A DNA stretch of 7,247 bases from an uncultured Polaribacter sp. (lineage in GTDB: Bacteria > Bacteroidota > Bacteroidia > Flavobacteriales > Flavobacteriaceae): contig CALHCK010000202.1 in assembly GCA_937936695.1 (NCBI GenBank), positions 1 to 7,247 on the forward strand. Direction: 5' to 3'. A program made the translations under genes and the position numbers. This document shows, piece after piece, positions 1 through 5,475 of this stretch (its first letter is position 1; each line of letters opens with the position of its first letter). Below the pieces are notes generated by a model that saw nothing but the letters and a program-made list of their open reading frames with translations, made no database searches and was not told the origin of the DNA.

Positions 1-13
1 AATCAAGATTTAC

Positions 14-46
14 AAACCTCATATCAACTTGATATGAGGTTTTTTT
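14..46 (+). terminator. Intrinsic terminator of an upstream plus-strand gene
   Basis: A perfect inverted repeat (arms 14-26 and 30-42, loop of about 3 bases, core CCTCATATCA / TGATATGAGG) is followed by a run of seven T at 40-46. The stem is long and the T-run lies on the plus-strand side, so it most likely ends a plus-strand transcript entering from outside the window. On the minus strand the hairpin is followed by only three T, so it is a weaker terminator for the decayed gene at 130-280. Confidence 0.85.
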
Positions 47-129
47 ATGCAAATATTTTATCGTTTGTATATAATACTTCTATAATTACAGAACATCAAT
101 AAAAACAGACGAACAACGCACAAAAAAAG

Positions 130-280
130 CTATTTACGCAACTTTTTAATAAGATAGATGTAGACGGGATAATGATCTGAATAGCCTCCTGTATAAACTC
201 CGTTAGAAAAACTTCGAAAAGGATACCCTTTATACTTACCCTTGAGTTGTTGTTAAATATCGTCTATTATAAATATTTGA
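130..280 (-). pseudogene. C-terminal remnant of an endonuclease/exonuclease/phosphatase-family protein, frameshifted
   Basis: The minus strand from 252 down to the TAG at 132-130 reads about 40 codons ending in KGKYKGYPFRSF, then GGYSDHYPVYIYLIKK. This resembles the C-terminal end of secreted or membrane-associated endonuclease/exonuclease/phosphatase (EEP) proteins of Bacteroidota, where GGYSDHxPVY carries the catalytic Asp-His pair (family assignment from memory). Just upstream this frame is closed by TAA (255-253), but a neighbouring frame continues the family-like sequence as YNRRYLTTTQG (271-239). The two join smoothly if one G is removed from the GGG at 241-239, so a one-base insertion is visible. 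Above 280 that frame hits TAG (283-281), and nothing further of the roughly 300-residue family is recognisable. The bulk of the gene has been deleted, and no function is expected. Confidence 0.75.
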
Positions 281-461
281 CTAGTAATAGTTATTTACAA
301 TATAATTATTGCTTTTACACTATTAGTTTTAATAAAAAATAAGTTTTTATTGTTAAAAAATGCTAAATACTTTAAAATAACTGTTAATAATTTTTATTTG
401 ATAATTAAAAGCTATAATTTAAGAGTGTGAAAATAATTAATAACTAATAAAATTACTTAAT
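281..461. other. A/T-rich intergenic stretch without recognisable genes
   Basis: This stretch is extremely A/T-rich, with frequent stops in all frames. No coding remnant, hairpin terminator or convincing promoter was recognised. It must contain the promoter of the small gene starting at 462. Only imperfect matches to the flavobacterial -7 element TAnnTTTG are present (for example TTTATTTG near 396-403), and none has a clear TTG partner upstream. Confidence 0.5.
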
Positions 462-749
462 TTGAATAACTACATAACATCAGAATTGATAAATAAGGAG
501 GAAATAGTAAATTTAAAATTCCCTAAAGATGACGTTTTAAGAAAAAAAAATGCAATAAAAAATAGAATTATAAATCTAAAAAGAGCTATGGCATTAGGGA
601 ATTTAGAAAAAGGAAAAGTAAAAATATTTTTTAAAGATAGCTTTGGTTTGAAAAGTGTTGAAACTACTGTTTGGGGTATTACTGACAAATCTGTAATCTT
701 AAAAAGAAGAGCTTTAATTCCGGTAAGAAGAATTGTAAGAGTTGTTTAA
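462..749 (+). CDS. Small conserved hypothetical protein, basic, TTG start
   Basis: This is a 95-residue lysine/arginine-rich protein of unknown function. It has no signal peptide or membrane segment, so it should be cytoplasmic. Residues 22-50 look helical (RKKNAIKNRIINLKRAMALGNLE). Residues 51-95 look like a compact beta fold (GKVKIFFKD, then VETTVWGITDKSVILKRR and IPVRRIVRV). I recall similar proteins of about 80 residues (KVKI.F.D..G.K.VETT.W...K.VILK....IP..RI) as a widespread uncharacterised Flavobacteriaceae family; that is memory, not a search. The start is TTG at 462: the reading frame is closed by TAA at 441-443, and the first in-frame ATG (588) would remove the helical half. No Shine-Dalgarno precedes 462. 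The stop lies 6 bases from the stop of the convergent outer-membrane gene. A nucleic-acid-binding role would fit the charge but is speculation. Confidence 0.75.
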   Translation: MNNYITSELINKEEIVNLKFPKDDVLRKKNAIKNRIINLKRAMALGNLEKGKVKIFFKDSFGLKSVETTVWGITDKSVILKRRALIPVRRIVRVV

Positions 750-755
750 TTATTA

Positions 756-1376
756 TTATAGATAAAAAGCGATACCAATGTTAATATTAGAAGTACCTGT
801 TAAAAAATGAAATTCATTTTTTTGGGTATCATTAGATATATCACTTTTGTCCACTTCTATACTATATCCTAAAGAAGCGATATGAATAGTTAAAGCAATT
901 TTTTTAGATAAAAAATAGACGAAACCAGGTATTAAAAAAAGTGAATTTGTTTGAATATCTGTTCCATCGGAAACTCCATTATTTTCTATATAATCTTTGG
1001 ATTTTTGATAATCAGCTATAAGTTGAAAAGTAAATTTATTATTTATAGGAAAATATTTTCTAATATATGCACCTCCTTGAATAGTTACAAATCTTCTCTC
1101 ACCATCATCAGAAGAAAAAGAGGAGAAATTAATATTATCAACACTTGAAGAATAACCAGCAGTAATACCAAATTCTAAGTTTTTTTTGGCAAATAAATAT
1201 CCTAATCTATTGTTTAGGGTAAATCTTTTTTGTTTTGTAGTATTATTGTCTCCTTGTTCTATATTTTTTTCAGTGGTGTTTACGATAGCAATATCAGAAT
1301 TGATAACGAAAGCATTTTTTTGGGAATAAGCGTTTAGAGTAATTAAAAATACTGTAACAAATAAAATCTTTTTCAT
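756..1376 (-). CDS. Outer-membrane beta-barrel protein
   Basis: This is a 206-residue secreted protein. Residues 1-19 form a Sec signal peptide (MKKILFVTVFLITLNAYSQ) with a typical Bacteroidota cleavage site around AYS|Q. The mature part alternates polar and hydrophobic/aromatic residues in strands such as RFTLNNRLGYLFAKKN, LEFGITAGYSSS, FVTIQGGAYIRKYFP, KFTFQLIADYQKSK, SLFLIPGFVYFLSKKIALTIHIASLGYSI and a final NINIGIAFYL. This fits a small barrel of about eight strands with charged loops (SSDDGERR, NNGVSDGTD). The last strand ends near the C-terminus in an aromatic-rich segment, as outer-membrane proteins do for assembly-machinery recognition. It resembles the general 'outer membrane beta-barrel' families of Bacteroidota, whose functions are mostly unknown. 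There is no lipoprotein Cys. The start ATG is well placed for the signal peptide. It lies 66 bases downstream of gcvP, behind a terminator, so it probably has its own promoter. Confidence 0.85.
   Translation of the reverse strand: MKKILFVTVFLITLNAYSQKNAFVINSDIAIVNTTEKNIEQGDNNTTKQKRFTLNNRLGYLFAKKNLEFGITAGYSSSVDNINFSSFSSDDGERRFVTIQGGAYIRKYFPINNKFTFQLIADYQKSKDYIENNGVSDGTDIQTNSLFLIPGFVYFLSKKIALTIHIASLGYSIEVDKSDISNDTQKNEFHFLTGTSNINIGIAFYL
802..823. terminator. A/T-rich hairpin, possible terminator for the 462-749 gene
   Basis: AAAAAATGA (802-810) and TCATTTTTT (814-822) form a 9-bp stem with a 3-base loop, giving an A-tract/T-tract hairpin that could act in either direction. It lies about 53 bases past the stop of the small plus-strand gene, inside the 3' coding end of the beta-barrel gene. 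The 6-base gap between the convergent stops leaves no other room for a terminator. The stem has only two G-C pairs, so it may be a by-product of the codons for residues KNEFHF. Confidence 0.3.
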
Positions 1377-1399
1377 TTTTATTATTTAAAGGTGAATGT

Positions 1400-1432
1400 A
1401 AAACCGCCTCAAAAGTTTTATTGAAGCGGTTT
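1400..1432 (-). terminator. Intrinsic terminator of gcvP
   Basis: On the minus strand, AAACCGCTTCAA (1432-1421) pairs with TTGAGGCGGTTT (1412-1401) around an 8-base loop, followed by a short T-run ending at 1400. In minus-strand RNA all 12 positions pair, one of them as a U-G wobble. In plus-strand RNA that position is a C-A mismatch, so the hairpin is built for the minus strand. It begins about 10 bases after the gcvP stop. Confidence 0.85.
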
Positions 1433-1442
1433 AAAATAATAT

Positions 1443-4328
1443 TTACATATAGTTTTCTATAGGACTGCAAGAACAAATTAAATTTCTATCACCAAAAGCA
1501 TCATCAACTCTTCTAACAGAAGGCCAAAACTTATTTTCGGAAACGTATGGTAATGGAAAAGCAGCTTGTTTTCTTGTGTACGGTAATGTCCATTCATCAT
1601 CAGTTAACATAGCTTGTGTATGAGGAGCGTTTTTTAAAGGATTATTAGTGTCATCCTTAGTTGCTACTTCTATTTCTTTACGAATAGCAATCATAGCATC
1701 ACAAAAACGATCTAATTCAGAAATACTTTCAGATTCAGTAGGTTCAATCATCATAGTTCCGGCTACAGGAAAAGATACAGTTGGAGCATGAAAACCATAA
1801 TCCATTAAACGTTTTGCAATATCTACAACTTCAATTCCGTTTTGTTTAAAATCACGGCAATCAATAATCATTTCATGCGCAGCTCTATTCATTTCACCAG
1901 AATATAAAGTATCGTAATGACCGCTTAATCTTTCTTTAATATAATTAGCGTTTAAGATAGCGTTTTCAGTAGCATTAGTTAAGCCTCTAGCACCAAGCAT
2001 TTTTATGTATCCATAAGAAATTAAGCAAGCTAAAGCAGAACCCCAAGGAGCTGCAGATATTGCAGTAATAGCATCTGAGCCACCTGTTTGTACTAAAGGA
2101 TTTGTAGGTAAAAAAGGCACTAGTTGAGGAGCAACACATATAGGGCCTACTCCAGGACCACCACCACCATGAGGAATTGCAAAAGTTTTGTGTAAATTAA
2201 GGTGGCAAACATCGGCACCAATAGTAGCAGGGTTTGTTAACCCTACTTGTGCATTCATATTTGCTCCATCCATATATACCTGTCCACCATTATCATGAAT
2301 AATTTTTGTTATTTCTTTAATAGCACTTTCAAAAACTCCATGAGTAGAAGGATATGTAACCATTAAAGCAGCTAAATTATCTTTGTGTATTTCAGCTTTT
2401 TCACGCAAATCATCTACATCTATATTACCATTTTCTGCAGTTTTAGTAACAATAACTTTCATACCTGCCATAACAGCAGAGGCAGGATTTGTTCCGTGAG
2501 CAGACGCTGGTATTAAGCAAATATTTCTATGAGCATCTCCGTTTGCTAAATGATAAGCTCTAATAGTCATTAAACCAGCAAATTCTCCTTGTGCACCAGA
2601 GTTTGGTTGTAAAGAAGTACCCGCAAAACCTGTTATAATATTAAGTTGATGTTCTAATCTTTTTAAAACTTGTTGGTATCCTTGTGCTTGATTTAATGGA
2701 ACAAAAGGATGAATATTACCCCATTGAGGATTACTTAAAGGAAGCATTTCTGAAGCAGCATTTAGTTTCATAGTACATGAACCTAAAGAAATCATAGAAT
2801 GATTAAGAGCTAAATCTTTACGTTCTAATTTTTTAATATAACGCATCATGTCTGTTTCTGAATGATACGTGTTAAAAACGGGATTTTCTAAAAAAGTAGT
2901 AGTTCTAATTATATTTTCTGGAATTACATTAAAATCTGAATTAAAAGATTTCTGCGTTAAAATTTGATGGAAATCACCTACATTTTCTGCTTCAGATGGA
3001 ATAGGTTTCTTTTTTAACTGACCAAAAATTGTAAACAAGGTCATTAAATCTTTTTGAGTAGTAGCCTCATTTAAAGATATTGAAATGTGTTTATTATCTA
3101 TATAATTAAAGTTTACCTTAAAAGATTCTGCAACAGATTTTAATTTAATAGTATCTACTTCTACTAATAAAGTATCAAAATAAGAGCTGTTTAATTGTTT
3201 AAAACCAGCCTTTTCTAAATAGTCTGCAACTAACTTAGCCTTGTTATGTAATGCATCTGCTATATATTTTAAACCATCTTTACCATGGTATACAGCATAC
3301 ATACCTGCCATAACCGCTAATAAAACTTGTGCAGTACAAATATTAGAGGTAGCTTTTTCTCTTTTAATATGTTGCTCTCTTGTTTGCAATGCCATACGTA
3401 AGGCACGAGCTCCGTTTTTATCTTTTGTAACTCCAATTATACGCCCTGGTATACTTCTTTTGTATTTTTCTTTAGTAGCAAAGTACGCAGCATGAGGCCC
3501 ACCGTAACCTAAAGGAATACCAAATCTTTGTGTGGTACCAACTACAACATCAACACCAAATTCTCCTGGAGATTTTAATTTTACAAGAGATAAAATGTCT
3601 GCAGCAACTGCTACTTTTATATTATTAGCATTTGCTTTGGTAACAAAATCGGTATAATCATATACTTGACCATGTTTACCAGGATACTGTAAAATAGCAC
3701 CAAAAAATTCATTAGAAAAATTAAACTCGTTGTGTTTACCTATAACTAATTCTATACCAATTGGTATAGCTCTTGTTTGTAAAACAGATAAGGTTTGTGG
3801 CAAGATTTCATCAGAAATAAAAAATTTATTTACTCCTAATTTTTTTTGAGCACGTTCTCTAACATCATACAATAAAGCCATTGCTTCTGCAGCAGCAGTA
3901 CCTTCATCTAACAAAGAAGCATTAGCTAATTCCATACCCGTTAAATCGCAAACCATAGTTTGGTAATTTAACAAAGCTTCTAATCTACCTTGTGCAATTT
4001 CTGCTTGGTATGGGGTGTATGCAGTATACCATCCTGGATTTTCTAAAATATTACGTTGTATAACACTTGGTACAATTGCCTCATGATATCCTAAACCAAT
4101 GTAACTTTTAAAAACTTTATTTTTTTCGGCAAGTTCTTTAATATGAGCTAAATATTCATATTCACTCATTGCAGGAGCTAAGTCTAACTCTTCTTTTAAA
4201 CGAATGTCATCAGGTATTGTTTCGTAAATTAATTGTTCTAAACTATCAATTTTAATAGTTGATAACATTTTTTGCTGTTCCTTTTTATTAGGACCAATAT
4301 GTCTGTTTTTAAATGAATTTGTATTCAT
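1443..4328 (-). CDS. gcvP: Glycine dehydrogenase (decarboxylating), P-protein of the glycine cleavage system
   Basis: The P-protein uses pyridoxal phosphate (PLP) to decarboxylate glycine and passes the aminomethyl group to the lipoyl arm of the H-protein (GcvH); it acts in the cytoplasm. At 961 residues it is full length for the single-chain form (about 950). It opens with the characteristic FKNRHIGPN and SYIGLGYHEAIVP (75-87). The two homologous halves are both present. The N-terminal half has NPGWYTAYTPYQAEIAQGRLE (97-116) and, at the position matching the PLP lysine, VVVGTTQRFGIPLGYGGPHAA, which lacks lysine as expected. The C-terminal half has SLGSCTMKLNA (514-524), ASAHGTNPASA (608-618), MDGANMNAQVG (686-696) and the PLP site HLNLHKTFAIPHGGGGPG, with Lys714 as the Schiff-base residue. 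The glycine-rich stretch, conserved AHEMIIDCR and C-terminal RVDDAFGDRNL are intact. It is transcribed alone: gcvT and gcvH are not in the window. It has a terminator just downstream and a likely promoter at 4409-4416. I saw no glycine riboswitch in the short A/T-rich leader. Confidence 0.98.
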   Translation of the reverse strand: MNTNSFKNRHIGPNKKEQQKMLSTIKIDSLEQLIYETIPDDIRLKEELDLAPAMSEYEYLAHIKELAEKNKVFKSYIGLGYHEAIVPSVIQRNILENPGWYTAYTPYQAEIAQGRLEALLNYQTMVCDLTGMELANASLLDEGTAAAEAMALLYDVRERAQKKLGVNKFFISDEILPQTLSVLQTRAIPIGIELVIGKHNEFNFSNEFFGAILQYPGKHGQVYDYTDFVTKANANNIKVAVAADILSLVKLKSPGEFGVDVVVGTTQRFGIPLGYGGPHAAYFATKEKYKRSIPGRIIGVTKDKNGARALRMALQTREQHIKREKATSNICTAQVLLAVMAGMYAVYHGKDGLKYIADALHNKAKLVADYLEKAGFKQLNSSYFDTLLVEVDTIKLKSVAESFKVNFNYIDNKHISISLNEATTQKDLMTLFTIFGQLKKKPIPSEAENVGDFHQILTQKSFNSDFNVIPENIIRTTTFLENPVFNTYHSETDMMRYIKKLERKDLALNHSMISLGSCTMKLNAASEMLPLSNPQWGNIHPFVPLNQAQGYQQVLKRLEHQLNIITGFAGTSLQPNSGAQGEFAGLMTIRAYHLANGDAHRNICLIPASAHGTNPASAVMAGMKVIVTKTAENGNIDVDDLREKAEIHKDNLAALMVTYPSTHGVFESAIKEITKIIHDNGGQVYMDGANMNAQVGLTNPATIGADVCHLNLHKTFAIPHGGGGPGVGPICVAPQLVPFLPTNPLVQTGGSDAITAISAAPWGSALACLISYGYIKMLGARGLTNATENAILNANYIKERLSGHYDTLYSGEMNRAAHEMIIDCRDFKQNGIEVVDIAKRLMDYGFHAPTVSFPVAGTMMIEPTESESISELDRFCDAMIAIRKEIEVATKDDTNNPLKNAPHTQAMLTDDEWTLPYTRKQAAFPLPYVSENKFWPSVRRVDDAFGDRNLICSCSPIENYM

Positions 4329-4361
4329 TAACTCAAGTTTTATTTATACATATTTTCAATC

Positions 4362-4389
4362 TTTTATAGAAAAATAACAATCTATAAAA
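4362..4389. repeat. Inverted repeat in the gcvP leader
   Basis: TTTTATAG (4362-4369) and CTATAAAA (4382-4389) are perfect inverted arms around 12 bases. They lie between the likely gcvP promoter and its start codon, so they would sit in the mRNA leader. It could be a weak hairpin or a protein-binding site, or chance in such A/T-rich DNA. Confidence 0.3.
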
Positions 4390-4408
4390 AGACTTATTTT
4401 AAAAGCTG

Positions 4409-4416
4409 CAAAAATA
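4409..4416 (-). promoter_or_regulatory. Likely -7 promoter element for gcvP
   Basis: On the minus strand this reads TATTTTTG, an exact match to the Bacteroidota -7 consensus TAnnTTTG. Transcription would begin a few bases further on, giving a leader of about 75 bases before the ATG at 4328. No clear TTG -33 element is seen 17-23 bases upstream, so the call rests on the -7 match and position alone. Confidence 0.5.
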
Positions 4417-4501
4417 AGGATTTAGAAGTTCGTTTTATAAATAGAGATCAATAAAAGCAATTTAATTATCAACCATTTATAAAGGTTATGAACAGAAAAG
4501 C

Positions 4502-4509
4502 TATTTTTG
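4502..4509 (+). promoter_or_regulatory. Possible -7 promoter element giving a leaderless transcript
   Basis: TATTTTTG exactly matches the TAnnTTTG consensus and ends 4 bases before the ATG at 4514. If it is used, transcription would begin at or next to the start codon, giving an mRNA with no leader. No TTG -33 partner is evident, and the DNA is A/T-rich enough for the match to be coincidental. Confidence 0.4.
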
Positions 4510-4513
4510 TGAA

Positions 4514-5335
4514 ATGAAATTATTAAAAATAGTTTTAGATTTTTATATAAATGCAAGTATCCATGTAGCTTTGTCTGTGTTTGCTTTTATAAAAATCACA
4601 GAATTTTATTTTTATTTGCCTGAAAACAAAATACTTAATATTTTTATTTTTTTAGGAACAATAACAGGGTATAATTTTATAAAATATGCAGGTGTTGCTA
4701 AATTACATCATAGGAGTTTAACTAAAAGCTTAAAAGTAATACAACTTTTTTCTTTAGGATGTTTTATTGCTCTTTGTTTTTTTCTTTCTAAAATTTCTTT
4801 AGAAACCATTTATTTTATTGTTCCATTTTCATTATTAACAATTTTATATGCAGTTCCTTTTTTAAGTGGATTCGAAAAAAACTTAAGACAAATAGGCTAT
4901 TTAAAAATAGTAGTAGTAGCATTGGTTTGGTCTGGTTTTACTGTTTTAATACCTCTTTTAGATGCTGGTGTAAACATAACATTACCTATTATAATGTTAT
5001 TGTTACAACGATTTTTATTGGTATTGGTTTTAATTTTACCTTTTGATATAAGAGATGTAAAATATGATGCTATTTCTTTGCAAACAATACCAAAGAAAAT
5101 AGGAGTAGTAAACACTAAAAAAGCAGGAATTCTGTTGTTAATTATTTCACTGGTTTTAGAATACCTTTTTTCTGATGCAAGCATTACAAAAATGCCTTTT
5201 ATGATGTTCTTTTTTTTAACAATAATTCTTTTAATGCGCGCAAAAAAAGACCAATCTAAATATTATAGTTCTTTTTGGGTAGAGGCGTTACCTATACTTT
5301 GGTGGCTATTTCTTTTAGGATTCCATAATTTTTAA
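4514..5335 (+). CDS. UbiA-like polytopic membrane protein, function unknown
   Basis: This 273-residue, strongly hydrophobic protein has about eight or nine predicted membrane segments (roughly 12-29, 42-58, 76-92, 98-116, 129-149, 157-176, 204-220, 228-241, 256-270), as in the UbiA prenyltransferase superfamily, which joins isoprenoid chains to aromatic acceptors in the inner membrane. The clearest sign is LPFDIRDVKYD (175-185) followed by TIPKKIG (191-197), which matches the second Asp-rich motif (D..D...D....T.P...G). The place of the first motif (N-D-x-x-D-x-x-x-D) is taken by GYNFIKYAGVAKLHHRS (52-68), which keeps the Asn but lacks the metal-binding Asp residues. It may therefore use another mechanism, another substrate, or be a non-catalytic relative. 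The ATG is the only Met before residue 161. A convergent partner is absent: the gene runs divergently from gcvP and 140 bases ahead of the serine-synthesis gene, which has its own promoter. Without more context the substrate cannot be named. Confidence 0.75.
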   Translation: MKLLKIVLDFYINASIHVALSVFAFIKITEFYFYLPENKILNIFIFLGTITGYNFIKYAGVAKLHHRSLTKSLKVIQLFSLGCFIALCFFLSKISLETIYFIVPFSLLTILYAVPFLSGFEKNLRQIGYLKIVVVALVWSGFTVLIPLLDAGVNITLPIIMLLLQRFLLVLVLILPFDIRDVKYDAISLQTIPKKIGVVNTKKAGILLLIISLVLEYLFSDASITKMPFMMFFFLTIILLMRAKKDQSKYYSSFWVEALPILWWLFLLGFHNF

Positions 5336-5475
5336 GAGCTAAAAGAACTTTATTAATAAAGAATTTTCTAATTTCTAAGAAATAAAGTAGAAATAATAAA
5401 ATTAAAAAATAGCTTCTTATTTTACTAGTATATTTGTAGCTTTACAGACTTAAATTCAACCAAGATTTTGAAGTA
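5336..5475. other. Intergenic region between the UbiA-like gene and the serB-serA fusion
   Basis: This A/T-rich spacer contains a 14-base perfect palindrome CTTTATTAATAAAG (5348-5361) shortly after the UbiA-like stop and a smaller one, ATTTCT-A-AGAAAT, a little further on. Neither has a G/C-rich stem with a T-run, so no convincing terminator is seen. The downstream part holds the promoter of the next gene. Confidence 0.4.
5429..5436 (+). promoter_or_regulatory. Likely -7 promoter element for the serB-serA fusion gene
   Basis: TATATTTG exactly matches the Bacteroidota -7 consensus TAnnTTTG and sits 39 bases before the ATG at 5476, giving a leader of roughly 30-35 bases. There is no clear TTG -33 element. 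No Shine-Dalgarno precedes the start, as is usual in this phylum. Confidence 0.5.

Noticed and set aside
495..501. Perfect Shine-Dalgarno-like AAGGAGG inside the small gene at 462-749
   Set aside because: No ATG, GTG or TTG in frame follows at a suitable distance, and it is simply the coding sequence for Lys-Glu-Glu. This phylum also rarely uses such sites.
1377..1442. Promoter for the beta-barrel gene in the 66-base gap (minus strand AACTTTTG as a -7 element)
   Set aside because: It deviates from TAnnTTTG at the first base, lies inside the gcvP terminator hairpin, and has no TTG partner. A promoter is probably here but could not be placed.
3241..3495. Open reading frame antisense to gcvP
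   Set aside because: It lies wholly within the well-conserved gcvP coding region, its translation shows no family features, and it is explained by the codon bias of the opposite strand.
4329..4408. Glycine riboswitch upstream of gcvP
   Set aside because: The leader is short and A/T-rich and shows none of the G-rich conserved core or the two-aptamer size expected of a glycine riboswitch.
5310..5347. 9-base inverted repeat (TTCTTTTAG / CTAAAAGAA) spanning the stop codon of the UbiA-like gene as a terminator
   Set aside because: The 20-base loop, A/T-only character and lack of a following T-run make it a poor intrinsic terminator; it is probably chance.
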